Shown here piece by piece: positions 17,060 through 26,489 of a stretch of 48,505 nucleotides of DNA; positions within the stretch are counted from its first letter, which is position 1; the number at the start of each line of letters is the position of its first letter. Position numbers and translations under genes: made by a program. This stretch comes from Bacteroidota bacterium (GTDB taxonomy: Bacteria; Bacteroidota; Rhodothermia; Balneolales; Balneolaceae), in the NCBI GenBank assembly GCA_009909035.1, contig JAAAOB010000171.1:1-48505 (forward strand). The letters run 5' to 3'. The notes under the pieces were generated by a model. That model saw only the letters and a program-made list of their open reading frames with translations. It was not told where the DNA came from and did not search any database.

Positions 17060-17827
17060 TTACGAGAGCATTAGAAAAAGACCTGCCGCGATGAACGCCC
17101 CGATTACAGGCCCTACAACGGGAACCCATGAGTAGCTCCAGTCATTATCCCTTTTTCCGGGTATGGGGAGAATGGCGTGCATGATTCGCGGTCCAAGATC
17201 ACGAGCGGGGTTGATGGCATATCCGGTTGGCCCTCCAAGCGATAGACCGATACCCAAAACAAGCAGGCCAACGGGCAGTGCTGATAATGATCCGAGGCCG
17301 AATCCAACTTGTTGACCCTGAATCGTAATCGTTTCGAGAAATTGTCCGTTAGAGCCTATAAACCCGGGTGAGGTGAGATAAAACACACCAAACACAAGCA
17401 TCAGGGTGCCGATCGCTTCCGTCATCACGTTGCTTGGATACTTGCGAATTGCGGGTGCTGTACAATGAACGGCAAGAATCAAGTCGCCGTCATCTTCCTT
17501 GGCAAAGTGATCTCTGTAGGCCAGCCAGACAAGCAATGCACCGATAGCGGCACCGATCATTTGTGCCCCGATGTAGAACGGAACCTGGGCCCAGTCGAAC
17601 AATCCTCCGGCCGCAAGACCGATGGTTACCGCCGGATTAATATGGGCACCACTGAACTGCCCGACGACGTAAACTGCCGTAAACACAGCAATTCCCCATC
17701 CCCAGGTAATGACGATCCAGCCGCCTCCGTTACCTTTACTTTCACTTAAGAGTACGTTGGCCACAACGCCGTTTCCCAACAGCATCAGGATGGCAGTACC
17801 CACTATTTCTGCAATGTATGGACTCAT
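17060..17827 (-). CDS. glpF: Glycerol facilitator (aquaglyceroporin) GlpF
   Basis: 255 residues with six membrane spans and two NPA half-helices: SGAHINPAVTIG (NPA 64-66) and GYAINPARDLGPR (NPARD 206-210). The Asp after the second NPA-R (NPARD) is the mark of glycerol-conducting members rather than pure water channels. It equilibrates glycerol across the inner membrane; GlpK then traps it as glycerol 3-phosphate. A good ribosome-binding site (AGGAGAT) precedes the ATG. It is 95 bases after glpK with an intrinsic terminator-like hairpin in between. Confidence 0.96.
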   Translation of the reverse strand: MSPYIAEIVGTAILMLLGNGVVANVLLSESKGNGGGWIVITWGWGIAVFTAVYVVGQFSGAHINPAVTIGLAAGGLFDWAQVPFYIGAQMIGAAIGALLVWLAYRDHFAKEDDGDLILAVHCTAPAIRKYPSNVMTEAIGTLMLVFGVFYLTSPGFIGSNGQFLETITIQGQQVGFGLGSLSALPVGLLVLGIGLSLGGPTGYAINPARDLGPRIMHAILPIPGKRDNDWSYSWVPVVGPVIGAFIAAGLFLMLS

Positions 17828-17872
17828 AATATATCTCCTATTTGGTTGATTGTTTTTTAATGAAGAAAAAGT

Positions 17873-17899
17873 GGCAGCGGCCTCTTCATTGCCGCTGCC
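17873..17899 (-). terminator. Intrinsic terminator/attenuator between glpK and glpF
   Basis: A perfect 9-bp GC stem (GGCAGCGGC 17873-17881, GCCGCTGCC 17891-17899) with a 9-base loop, followed on the minus strand by ACTTTTTC. It should end part of the glpD-glpK transcripts before glpF. Confidence 0.7.
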
Positions 17900-17922
17900 G
17901 TTTCGTTGGACAGATTGGATGG

Positions 17923-19419
17923 TTATTTGTCATCAGCCCACGAGATGGCTGCTTTTACAGCTCGTTTCCATCCTTTTGTGAGCTTCGCCACTTTGCCAGG
18001 ATCCATTTCCGGCTCAAACTGACGGTCTACTTTCCACTGCTCCTGGATATCGTCCTTGTCGTCCCAGTAGCCGACTGCAAGTCCCGCAAGATATGCGGCC
18101 CCGAGAGCCGTGGTTTCTGTGATTTGAGGCCGGATAACCGGTACCTGCAACAGGTCGCTTTGGAACTGGATCAGCGTATCGTTGACAGTTGCTCCGCCAT
18201 CTACCCGCAACTCTTTGATGTCGATGCCCGAATCGGCGTTCATGGCGTTTAGTATATCAAGCGTTTGATAGGCTATGGAATCCTGTGCTGCCCGGGCAAT
18301 GTGTGCAGAGGTGGTACCCCGCGTAATCCCGACCATTGTTCCGCGTGCATACTGGTTCCAGTATGGGGCTCCGAGTCCTGCAAATGCGGGGACCAGGTAG
18401 ACGCCGTCAGAGTCATCGACTTTGTTGGCAAAGTACTCCACATCTTTCGATTCACGGATTATGCCCAGCTCATCCCGCAACCACTGCACGACGGCACCGG
18501 CAATAAATACGGATCCCTCAAGGGCATACTCCGTTTTGCCATCAATTTTCCAGGCAACGGTGGTCAGAAGGTTGTTTTTGGATTTGATGGGTTTGTCGCC
18601 CACATTCATGAGCATGAAGCAGCCGGTTCCATAGGTATTCTTCACCATTCCGGGCTTTGTGCACATTTGCCCAAACAGAGCCGCCTGCTGATCTCCTGCA
18701 ATACCGGCGATCGGAATCTTGGTGGTAAACATGGAGGTTTCAACATGCCCGTAAACCTCGCTGGACTGTTTCACTTCCGGCAGCATATTTTTTGGTATAT
18801 CCAAAAGCTTCAGGATTTCATCATCCCACTCCATGGAATTGATATTAAAGAGGAGGGTTCTGGAAGCGTTGGTAACATCCGTTACGTGTACTTTCCCCTT
18901 GGTGAAGTTCCATATCAGCCATGAATCGATCGTTCCGAATGCAAGTTCACCATTTTTGGCACGCTCGCGGGCGCCTTCCACATTGTCGAGGATCCATTTT
19001 ACTTTTGTTCCGGAAAAATAGGCGTCCAGGACAAGACCGGTTTTTTCCTGGATCATATTTGCATGGCCTTTACTTTTAAGTTCATCACAATATTCCGAGG
19101 TTCTCCTGTCTTGCCATACGATGGCGTTGTAGATCGGTTTGCCTGTTTTGCGATCCCAAACAACGGTGGTTTCCCGCTGGTTTGTAATCCCGATACCCGC
19201 AATATTGGTCCCGTCCGCACCGGCTTGCGCAACAGCCTCTGTTGCAACGCCGGCCTGTGTTGACCAAATTTCCTGGGCGTCATGCTCTACCCAGCCGGCT
19301 TTCGGGTAAATTTGGCGAAACTCTTTTTGAGCCACCGATTTTATCGAACCATCCTTATCGAAAAGCATGGCTCTCGAGCTTGTTGTTCCCTGATCGAGTG
19401 CTAAGATGTATTTTTTCAT
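17923..19419 (-). CDS. glpK: Glycerol kinase GlpK
   Basis: 498 residues, the normal length. FGGY-kinase motifs are clear: [13 protein letters not shown] (9-21), [40 protein letters not shown], and the C-terminal [19 protein letters not shown] plus [17 protein letters not shown]. It phosphorylates glycerol with ATP to sn-glycerol 3-phosphate, which also traps it in the cell. It lies 37 bases downstream of glpD, so the two are probably co-transcribed and translated as a unit. Other FGGY kinases are excluded by the near-complete GlpK-specific motif set. Confidence 0.97.
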   Translation of the reverse strand: MKKYILALDQGTTSSRAMLFDKDGSIKSVAQKEFRQIYPKAGWVEHDAQEIWSTQAGVATEAVAQAGADGTNIAGIGITNQRETTVVWDRKTGKPIYNAIVWQDRRTSEYCDELKSKGHANMIQEKTGLVLDAYFSGTKVKWILDNVEGARERAKNGELAFGTIDSWLIWNFTKGKVHVTDVTNASRTLLFNINSMEWDDEILKLLDIPKNMLPEVKQSSEVYGHVETSMFTTKIPIAGIAGDQQAALFGQMCTKPGMVKNTYGTGCFMLMNVGDKPIKSKNNLLTTVAWKIDGKTEYALEGSVFIAGAVVQWLRDELGIIRESKDVEYFANKVDDSDGVYLVPAFAGLGAPYWNQYARGTMVGITRGTTSAHIARAAQDSIAYQTLDILNAMNADSGIDIKELRVDGGATVNDTLIQFQSDLLQVPVIRPQITETTALGAAYLAGLAVGYWDDKDDIQEQWKVDRQFEPEMDPGKVAKLTKGWKRAVKAAISWADDK

Positions 19420-19456
19420 GAGTTGATTGATTTTGCGTTATCTGTTGGTGCTGTGT

Positions 19457-21082
19457 TTATGTATTGTTGTTCGAAAGTTCGTACCGCTCAAGCAGGTAGC
19501 GGTTGGCAAGTTCAACAAAATCGCTGACCTGCTTTTTCTCCCATTTGGTTGATTGACCAAGCTCCTTGCTCATCAATGAGGCAACGCTCGGTGCCATATC
19601 GATGGCCGCCCGGGCATCGAGGAACAGAATTCGGATTCGCCGGGCCAGGAAATCTTCAATGGTTCGGGCCATTTCACTTCTCGCCGCCCACACGGCATCC
19701 GCTTTTCTGAAGGGATAGTCGGGGTGTATTTTTTCTCCCAGCTCACTGTTTTCTTTGATGATGGCATCAATTTTGTCGTTATCCGAACCATAGAAATAGT
19801 GTGGATTATCGAAATCAACTTCCGCTGCACCGTGGACGGGCAGATCTTCGGAAGCGCTTTTTTTGCTGGGCAAAAAGTTTTCGCTGATCGCCTTATCTAC
19901 AGTATCTTCACCCATTTTCCGGAACGTGGTCCATTTTCCGCCCGTAATGGTGATCAGGCCCGAATCGGAAATCATCACTTTATGGCTCCTGGAAATCTCT
20001 TTGGTTTTCGTGGAGTCGCCCTGCGGGGCTGCTAGTGGTCGGAGGCCGGCAAAGACGCTCAGCACATCTTTACGGGTTGGTACCTTGGAGAGATATTTTT
20101 TTGCGGTGTCGAGGATGAATTCAATTTCTTTTTCCAGAGCCGTCGGTTCCAGGCTGTGCTCATCAAGCGGTGTATCGGTTGTGCCAACCACCACTTTATC
20201 ATGCCAGGGGACGGCAAAGAGCACACGGCCATCAGCTGTTTTTGGAATCATAATGGCGTCTTCGCCCGGAAGGAATTCTTTATCAAACACGAGGTGGACA
20301 CCCTGGCTGGGCCGGACAATGTTTTTGTGATCCTTTTTATCCATCGTCAGAATTTCGTCCGTAAATACCCCGGTAGCATTGACAACGGCTTTGCCTTTGA
20401 AGGTGTACTCTTTTCCGGTTTCGCGATCTACCGCCTGAACGCCCTTAATTTTTCCATTCTCTTTCAGCAGGCCGGTCACTTCACAATAGTTTAATACAGA
20501 GCCATCGTTTTCGAGAATGGTTTGTGCCACATTTACCGACAGTCTTGAGTCGTCAAATTGTCCATCGTGATAAATGACCCCCCCTTTAAGTCCATCACCG
20601 TTGATTGTCGGAATTCTGGAGAGCGTTTCGCTTTTAGAAATTCCCATCGATTTACCGAGGCTCAGCTTCCCAGAAAGCAGGTCGTAGACCTTAAGTCCAA
20701 CGGCGTAGAAGAATTTGTCCCACCAGGAGTAGTTTGGGATAACAAAAATTTCGTTCTGTACCAGGTGGGGAGCATTTCTCTGCAGGAGGCCCCTTTCGCG
20801 CAGTGCTTCTCGTACCAGGTCAATATTTCCCTGGGCCAGGTATCGTACGCCGCCATGAACCAGTTTAGTACTGCGGCTGGATGTCCCCTTGGAAAAATCG
20901 GCCTGTTCAAGAACAAGGGTTTTGAATCCACGGCTGACGGCATCGAGCGCCACACCAAGCCCTGTAGCACCTCCGCCAATGATAATCATATCCCATCCGG
21001 AACTGGAATCGCTTTCAATCCGCGCTGTAATTTTTTCTCTGTCCATTTTTTTGAGCTTTAAATTGCGGTTTTGTTTATGCAT
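19457..21082 (-). CDS. glpD: Aerobic glycerol-3-phosphate dehydrogenase GlpD
   Basis: 541 residues from ATG 21082; an internal ATG at 21046 (MDREKITARIES, 529 residues) is just as likely, since the first 12 residues are Lys/Asn-rich and unlike the family. The FAD-binding IIIGGGATGLGVALDA motif, SSRSTKLVHGGVRYL and VVGTTDTPLDEH mark a FAD-dependent GlpD/GlpA-type enzyme that oxidises glycerol 3-phosphate to DHAP at the inner membrane and feeds electrons to quinone. There is no Fe-S C-terminal domain, so it is the single-subunit aerobic form. It is the first gene of the minus-strand glp-dha string and is divergent from glpR. Confidence 0.95.
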   Translation of the reverse strand: MHKQNRNLKLKKMDREKITARIESDSSSGWDMIIIGGGATGLGVALDAVSRGFKTLVLEQADFSKGTSSRSTKLVHGGVRYLAQGNIDLVREALRERGLLQRNAPHLVQNEIFVIPNYSWWDKFFYAVGLKVYDLLSGKLSLGKSMGISKSETLSRIPTINGDGLKGGVIYHDGQFDDSRLSVNVAQTILENDGSVLNYCEVTGLLKENGKIKGVQAVDRETGKEYTFKGKAVVNATGVFTDEILTMDKKDHKNIVRPSQGVHLVFDKEFLPGEDAIMIPKTADGRVLFAVPWHDKVVVGTTDTPLDEHSLEPTALEKEIEFILDTAKKYLSKVPTRKDVLSVFAGLRPLAAPQGDSTKTKEISRSHKVMISDSGLITITGGKWTTFRKMGEDTVDKAISENFLPSKKSASEDLPVHGAAEVDFDNPHYFYGSDNDKIDAIIKENSELGEKIHPDYPFRKADAVWAARSEMARTIEDFLARRIRILFLDARAAIDMAPSVASLMSKELGQSTKWEKKQVSDFVELANRYLLERYELSNNNT

Positions 21083-21303
21083 AAACGTGTTTCACTTATA
21101 TTTAATAAAAAATAAAATGAAAATCAAATAAAATAATTCGTAATATAAGTAAAGGTGATGATCTTTTGGTATGGCTTCCTGGAGCTCTATAGGCAGTATT
21201 AATAAATCATTAAGTTTTATATACTTACGTTTTATTACGTTTTAATTCAATTTGGAATAAATCGTAACTGGAAGTATTTTTAAACCTAACAAAAGCTATC
21301 TAA
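21083..21303. promoter_or_regulatory. Divergent glpD/glpR promoter-operator region
   Basis: A 221-base AT-rich spacer between glpD (minus) and glpR (plus). It holds a perfect 9-bp inverted repeat ACTTATATT (21094-21102) / AATATAAGT (21142-21150), spaced by 39 bases. Near glpR there is a direct repeat ACGTTTTA (21228-21235 and 21238-21245). These are candidate half-sites for the DeoR-type repressor GlpR, expected to respond to glycerol 3-phosphate and to control both directions. They do not match the E. coli GlpR operator closely, so binding is inferred. Confidence 0.5.
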
Positions 21304-22071
21304 ATGACTATATCAGAACGTCACGAACGTATTTTAAAAGAGCTGGAGGAGCACGGAAAGGTGTCGGTCCAGCAATTGAGCGAGGAGATGTCTGTTTCTG
21401 AAGTCACGATCCGAAAGGACCTGCGAATGCTTGAGGATAAAAATCTTTTATTCAGAACTCATGGCGGGGCCACACGTTTTAATCCCTACACCAGTAACCG
21501 CCATGTGAAGGAGAAAGCCAAAATCAGGGCGGAACAGAAACAGGCCATTGCCAAAGAGGCGGTGAAACTGATTGGTGATAACGATTCAATTATTCTCGCT
21601 TCGGGTACCACGATCCTGGCGCTTGCCGCTGAAATTGCCCCGACAAACCGGCTCAATGTCATTACATCTGCACTGAACGTCTCAATGGAGCTGGCCGGAC
21701 GCGAGAATGTTGAAATTACACAGCTTGGCGGGCAGCTGAGGCCAAGCTCTGTATCGGTTGTGGGGAAATATGCGGAACACTTCCTGGAAAACATCACCTG
21801 CGGTATTCTTTTTCTGGGAGTTGACGGTATTGATCTCGACTTTGGCCTAACCACGACCAACCTGATGGAAGCCAGCCTGAATCAGCACTGCATTAAAGTG
21901 GCACAATATACGGTTGTGCTGGCGGATAGTACCAAATTTGGCAAGCGCGGATTCAGCCGGATCTGTACGCTCGACGAGGTCCAGCATATTGTAACCGACT
22001 CAGATGTTGAGGATGAAACGGTCCGTATGCTTGAAGAAAATGGTGTTCGGGTCACGATAAGCGAAAGCTGA
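21304..22071 (+). CDS. glpR: DeoR-family transcriptional repressor GlpR
   Basis: 255 residues. The N-terminal winged helix-turn-helix (VSVQQLSEEMSVSEVTIRKDL, about 20-40) is followed by the DeoR wing LFRTHGGATR. The C-terminal sugar-phosphate-sensing domain shows IILASGTTILALA, NVITSALNVSMELA, GVDGIDLDFGLTTTN and VLADSTKFGKRGF. Divergent placement beside glpD supports GlpR, which would release DNA when glycerol 3-phosphate builds up. The DNA-binding half is intact. Within the DeoR family the exact effector is inferred from the neighbours. Confidence 0.9.
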   Translation: MTISERHERILKELEEHGKVSVQQLSEEMSVSEVTIRKDLRMLEDKNLLFRTHGGATRFNPYTSNRHVKEKAKIRAEQKQAIAKEAVKLIGDNDSIILASGTTILALAAEIAPTNRLNVITSALNVSMELAGRENVEITQLGGQLRPSSVSVVGKYAEHFLENITCGILFLGVDGIDLDFGLTTTNLMEASLNQHCIKVAQYTVVLADSTKFGKRGFSRICTLDEVQHIVTDSDVEDETVRMLEENGVRVTISES

Positions 22072-22221
22072 CCTCGTGCGGTATCGAAGCTGACAAACGA
22101 TTTCTACACGATCTGCCTGATGGTGAACTATAATAGATATGAAATTTCTTTCCGTTAAAACTCGTTAGCATCCTATACAGCTCAAAAGCTTATTTAGAAA
22201 GGAAAAAGGTTATTTCACTGC

Positions 22222-22611
22222 ATGTTTAACATGAAGAGACATCTGAACATCGCCGGGGTCCTGCTCTTGTTCATTGGTTTCTTTTTGAACAGTTTTCATT
22301 TGCACGGCGCCGATGTTGCCAATCATGCAGGTGAGGACGATCATGTAGTGATTGTTGAAGATCTGACGACGTGTCCGGTATGTGCATGCTTTTCGACATT
22401 TGATTTTTCCGCACTGTTTTCAACATTCTACCCGTTCATTCCAAGATCCGCTGTACCCGAGATTGGAGACTCGTACCCGGCGGAGACAGTTATAGTTGAA
22501 AAAAGCAGCAGGGGTCCCCCTTTTTTGGTTTACTTGCACACTCTTCTCGTTGTAAACCAAAAAAAATACCCATCCTATGAACGTACAAAACATCCCAATT
22601 TCAGCACGTAA
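22222..22611 (+). CDS. Small exported His/Cys-containing protein, DUF2946-like
   Basis: 129 residues; ATG 22231 three codons later is an equal alternative. A hydrophobic N-terminal segment (IAGVLLLFIGFFLNSFHLHGA) serves as signal or anchor. Then come His/Asp residues (HLHG, NHAGEDDH), a CPVCACF cluster, and SSRGPPFLV near the end. CPxC plus RGPP is the pattern I associate with DUF2946-type proteins found beside TonB receptors for metals. The gene overlaps the following TonB receptor by 35 bases, so the two are translationally linked. A role in metal (zinc or copper) acquisition or sensing is inferred; it could also be a chaperone-like accessory of the receptor. Confidence 0.6.
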   Translation: MFNMKRHLNIAGVLLLFIGFFLNSFHLHGADVANHAGEDDHVVIVEDLTTCPVCACFSTFDFSALFSTFYPFIPRSAVPEIGDSYPAETVIVEKSSRGPPFLVYLHTLLVVNQKKYPSYERTKHPNFST

Positions 22612-25006
22612 GAATTTTCATCGTTTTCTCTTCTATTTTTCTGCAATTCTATTCTTCTCTATCGTACTGCCATTCAACACACAAGCTTCTGCTGAATCTC
22701 CGCAGAACGGTATATTGAAAGGCACCGTAACAGATGCCTCAGGGGAACCAATTCCCGGTGTAAATATCACCCTTCCCGAACTAAATCGCGGCACTACCAC
22801 CGGTGCTGATGGTACCTATCAGATGCAGAATCTTACAACCGGAACTTACACGGTTGTGTTCTCTTTTGTAGGGTTTAGCAATAAAAACCGTACCGTCACC
22901 ATCAGCAGTGGAGAAGAGACCACGCTCAACGTAACGCTGGAGCAGCAGCTTATCCAGTCGGAGTCGATTACCATTACCGGTACACCGTATGCCACTGATC
23001 CACTTGACACTCCCTCGGATGTGGATGTCGTGGTTGGAAGCGAAAAATTTAGTTCAGAAAAGACGTCGCTCGGAGCCACAATTGATGGCCTGGCCGGTAT
23101 CACAACGATTCAAACCGGATCACAAGCAGGGAAGCCGGTGATCCGTGGACTCAGCGGAAACCGGATTCGGGTTCTCAATAACGGCACGCCGATGGAGTTC
23201 CAGCAGTTTGGGGTTCGCCATCCGCCCAATGTGGATCCGCTCTTGTCGCAAAGAATTGAAGTGGTGCGGGGAGCCTCCAGTGTGCAGTACGGGTCTGATG
23301 CTATTGGAGGGGCCGTAAATGTGCTGTCGGGACAGATTCCGGATGCACTCGATCGTCCCGATTTCCTTGAAGGAGAGGTGATTTCGGAGTTTGCGGGAAA
23401 CAATTCAGAAGCCGCGGGCGGTTTAAAGTTGAGCGGTGCCCGCGAAGGCCTTGGATTTAAAGGATCGATTGTAGTGCGCGGAGCCGGCAATATGCACACT
23501 CCCGACGTACCCAACTTCCGGGAGTCTGATGATACCGAGGCACCAAAATTTACCGATGAGCTGGACCATACCGATTTTGACCAGGTAAATGGGAGCTTTG
23601 GCCTGGGGTACAAAACCGACTCCTGGGATTTTAGCTCCGAATTTACACACTGGCAAAATGATCAAAATTTCTTGCTGCCCAACGGACTGGGGTTGGGGCA
23701 GTACCTGCAGAACGACGTTCTGGAAGCGAAACTGAATATCCGGCCCGGGAATAACTGGACCATCACACCAGCGTTCACCTATAACCGGAACCTTCGTCAG
23801 TCAAGTCCCGGGGGCGGAAACGCCATTGAGAGGGATGATCTCACAGATGAAAATCTTGCACTTGATATATTGAGGCAGACGTACACCGGAAAGGTGAAGG
23901 TTGCACATCCAGAAATATCTAAGGTAAGAGGGACGATTGGACTGGAGTATTCATATGATGACCAGGGAACATTTGGCCCGGAGCCGCTGGTTCCGGCCGG
24001 GGAAATCAATACCTTTGCTCTCTACCTTTTTGAAAATATAAATTTACAGAACCTTACACTTTCCGTCGGTGCACGGCTGGACCGCCGGACGCAGGAGGCT
24101 GAGCCAAACAGTGAGCTGAATCTGCCGGATGCAGCTTCCGGGGAGACGAATGACATACTGGAACAGGACTATACAGAGTTCAGCGGCTCCTTTGGCGCCA
24201 ACTACAGGCTTACCCAGCACCTGGCGGCCTCTGCAAATATTGGCCGGGGATTCAGGGCGCCCAGCTTTTTTGATCTGCACGCAGACGGCGTCCACGGGGG
24301 AATTGCCGCATTTCAGATCGGGAATCCGGAGCTCGATTCCGAGCGATCCCTTAACACCGATCTGTCGCTGAAACTCCGTATGCCCACGCTGAATGCCAAA
24401 GCAACGGTATACCGGAATCAGATTGACAACTACATCTTTCTTGTAAATACAGGGAAATTTGCAGGCGGAGGCTCCGGCCCCCCGATTCTGCGCAATATCC
24501 AGAACGATGCCCTGCTCTACGGATTCGACATTTCGGCTCATGTTCAAATTCTCGACTGGCTGGAGGCCGGCGGCACCTTTGAGACAATCGCTACAGAAAA
24601 CCGGGATACCGGGGATGAACTACCGCTTACGCCCCCCACACGTACATCTGTTCACGCCAGGTTTGTGAAATCAATGCTCGGTCCTCTGGAAAATGGATTT
24701 TTCAGGGTTGAGTTGAATCATACCGCATCGAAAGATGCGGCGGGCCGGTTTGAACCTTTCTGGCAGTTTGGCAATGCTCCGCAGTTCAGCGATTTCGGGG
24801 TTGCATCAACCGATGCCTACCTGCTTGTGAATGCCAGTCTCGGGTTTGATCTCCCATTTCAGAATCAGCTGGTGTCGGTGATGCTGTCAGCAGAGAACTT
24901 GTTGGATGAGGATTACCGTGATTTCCTGAACACATACAAAGGCTATGCGCTAAACCCCGGCCGTAATATCAAAGCAAAAATCCGCGTACCGTTTGCCACA
25001 AACTGA
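22577..25006 (+). CDS. TonB-dependent outer-membrane receptor
   Basis: 809 residues. After a signal peptide (about 1-38) comes a carboxypeptidase-regulatory-like beta-sandwich (about 45-122, LKGTVTDASGEPIPGVNI). A plug domain follows (about 145-250, GKPVIRGLSGNRIRVLNNG, VEVVRGASSVQYGSDAIGGAVNVL-like), then a 22-strand barrel ending at the C-terminus with GRNIKAKIRVPF. The N-terminal domain is typical of Bacteroidota/Balneolota receptors. The upstream overlapping CPxC protein points to a metal or metallophore substrate, and the RHPPNVDP segment is reminiscent of ZnuD-like receptors; both are only suggestions. A terminator-like repeat hairpin follows nine bases after the stop. Confidence 0.9.
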   Translation: MNVQNIPISARKNFHRFLFYFSAILFFSIVLPFNTQASAESPQNGILKGTVTDASGEPIPGVNITLPELNRGTTTGADGTYQMQNLTTGTYTVVFSFVGFSNKNRTVTISSGEETTLNVTLEQQLIQSESITITGTPYATDPLDTPSDVDVVVGSEKFSSEKTSLGATIDGLAGITTIQTGSQAGKPVIRGLSGNRIRVLNNGTPMEFQQFGVRHPPNVDPLLSQRIEVVRGASSVQYGSDAIGGAVNVLSGQIPDALDRPDFLEGEVISEFAGNNSEAAGGLKLSGAREGLGFKGSIVVRGAGNMHTPDVPNFRESDDTEAPKFTDELDHTDFDQVNGSFGLGYKTDSWDFSSEFTHWQNDQNFLLPNGLGLGQYLQNDVLEAKLNIRPGNNWTITPAFTYNRNLRQSSPGGGNAIERDDLTDENLALDILRQTYTGKVKVAHPEISKVRGTIGLEYSYDDQGTFGPEPLVPAGEINTFALYLFENINLQNLTLSVGARLDRRTQEAEPNSELNLPDAASGETNDILEQDYTEFSGSFGANYRLTQHLAASANIGRGFRAPSFFDLHADGVHGGIAAFQIGNPELDSERSLNTDLSLKLRMPTLNAKATVYRNQIDNYIFLVNTGKFAGGGSGPPILRNIQNDALLYGFDISAHVQILDWLEAGGTFETIATENRDTGDELPLTPPTRTSVHARFVKSMLGPLENGFFRVELNHTASKDAAGRFEPFWQFGNAPQFSDFGVASTDAYLLVNASLGFDLPFQNQLVSVMLSAENLLDEDYRDFLNTYKGYALNPGRNIKAKIRVPFATN

Positions 25007-25056
25007 GAAAAAGAGCCCAGGGCCGCTGCAAAGCAGTGGTCTTGGGTCTTTTTCTA
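25006..25056 (+). terminator. Terminator formed by a repeat unit after the TonB receptor gene
   Basis: AGAAAAAGAGCCCAGGGCC pairs with GGTCTTGGGTCTTTTTCT around an inner GCTGCaaaGCAGT hairpin, with a T run on the distal arm. The core (25015-25047) is one copy of a repeat also found at 25312-25344 and 25753-25785, so a dispersed repeat here doubles as terminator. Confidence 0.6.
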
Positions 25057-25787
25057 TGCCGCGCCGACGGCGCTTCTCTATGATTTGATCTGTCTGCACC
25101 CCACAGATTCACGTTGTGAACCTGTGGGGCTACGGCCATGTCGCCCCGGAGCGGGGCTGGTTTCATCCCTTAAAAAAAGGGTTGCCCTTCATTTTCGTAC
25201 GTTTTGTTGCTTCAAAAATTCATTTTTCATCTTCTCAGCATCACCACTTGATTTCTTCTCGAAGAGTTTCGCTTAAGATAAATCAAGCACCATCGGTGCG
25301 ACATGTCCGTAGCCCAGGGCCACTGCAAAGCGGTGGCCTTGGGTTAAAACGCGAGCATGATAAAAGGAGCGCCGTAGGTGCGACACATCCGTCCCCCTGC
25401 AAGACGTGACGCCCATAGGTAGCCACAATCTGTTTTGTTGAATAGGAGAGATTCTTCCCGCAGGATTCCGTGATTGATTTCAGGTCTCCTTCTATGCCGC
25501 GCCGACGGCGCTTCTCTACGGCTCGGTCTGCCTTCACCCCACAGATTCACGTTGTGAACCTGTGGGGCTACGGCCATGCCGCCCCGGAGCGGGGCTGGTT
25601 TCATCCCTAAATAGAGGATCATCAATTATTGAATTCGAAAGGTCTTCAACTACAAGGGCAGCGCCCAGGATTTTTTATCGCAGAGTTCCATGGATGAATT
25701 CGCCGAGTTGCGCTGAAGATAAAGTGAACACCATAGGTGGGTTATGTCATTAGCCCAGGGCTATTGCAAAGCGGTGGCGTTGGGTCA
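25051..25787. repeat. Dense patch of dispersed intergenic repeats
   Basis: The 25.0-25.8 kb gap has no gene. It contains two near-identical ~120-base direct copies (25051-25170 and 25489-25608), each with GCGCCGACGGCGC, CCACAGATTCACGTTGTGAA and GCCCCGGAGCGGGGC palindromic parts. It also holds three copies of a 33-base hairpin (25015-25047, 25312-25344, 25753-25785; core CTGCAAAGCGGTGG). Shorter ACCATCGGTGCG / GCCGTAGGTGCG hairpins lie between them. Apparent short proteins read from these repeats on both strands are artefacts. These look like REP/MITE-type elements mobilised in trans. Confidence 0.8.
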
Positions 25788-25815
25788 CTGATTTACAAAT
25801 GGAATAGGAGCCTGT

Positions 25816-26352
25816 TCACTTCGTAATAAGCTCAATGTTATCGATGAGAAGGCGAAATGATTGGGCACGGCCGTTGCCAATGAGGAAGGTTACCTCTTCC
25901 ATCGAGTCGTAGTTGAAATTTGGGCGATTCAGGCGTCTGCCGCGATAGACGGGGTACATATCTGCAACTGCGATGTCAATCTCCTGCCACTCACCGGTTG
26001 TCTTGAACTCCTGAACATATGAATATTCGTATCTCCGGTTATGTTTTATTCTAAGCTGATACGTTGAACCGTCCCCCTGAATCCGAATACGCAGGGCGCT
26101 GTTTGAATCTACCGGCATGTCGTCAATTCCGTAACGTGCAGATGAAAACCCTCCGTTATTCTCGAGTGAGATCGTGCCGCTGAAAACGCCGTGCCCTTCG
26201 TCCGAAATGGACAATTCGCCACTGGACCGACCGCCCATGATTCCATCATCAACAATCTGCCAGCCCCGGAGATCAGATGATGAGGAGAAATCAAAAATTA
26301 CATCTCCGGTAAGAGAGAGTGCCAGCAGCAGTATCGACATCAGGTATTTCAT
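25816..26352 (-). CDS. CIA30-family (NDUFAF1-like) exported protein
   Basis: 178 residues. The first 17 residues (KYLMSILLLALSLTGDV) form a signal peptide. The remainder matches the CIA30 beta-sandwich: WQIVDDGIMGGRSSGEL, a GGFSSARYGID strand, and a C-terminal RLLIDNIELI strand. The eukaryotic relative is a complex I assembly factor, but bacterial exported members are of unknown role and resemble carbohydrate-binding folds. It is apparently monocistronic; the S9 peptidase gene lies upstream in its direction with a 137-base gap. Confidence 0.8.
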   Translation of the reverse strand: MKYLMSILLLALSLTGDVIFDFSSSSDLRGWQIVDDGIMGGRSSGELSISDEGHGVFSGTISLENNGGFSSARYGIDDMPVDSNSALRIRIQGDGSTYQLRIKHNRRYEYSYVQEFKTTGEWQEIDIAVADMYPVYRGRRLNRPNFNYDSMEEVTFLIGNGRAQSFRLLIDNIELITK

Positions 26353-26489
26353 AAAGCAGGAGTCCGGGGTTTCAATTGACTACGTGAAAGGAGCCCGGGG
26401 TGTATTTCGTTCCCTTACGGTCAATACGCACGTTTCAATTGTCCATCACGGATTGTGACGGGAAGTCTCCTGTTCTGTTCTAACAACGA

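Noticed and set aside
18265..18924. 219-residue plus-strand frame opposite glpK
   Set aside because: Antisense of highly conserved glycerol kinase sequence.
25283..25625. Several 60-97-residue frames in the 25.0-25.8 kb gap
   Set aside because: All lie within palindromic repeats and are duplicated with them.
25015..25787. Possible CRISPR array because of regularly recurring palindromic units
   Set aside because: Units differ in length, spacing is irregular, there are only two or three copies of each and no cas gene nearby.
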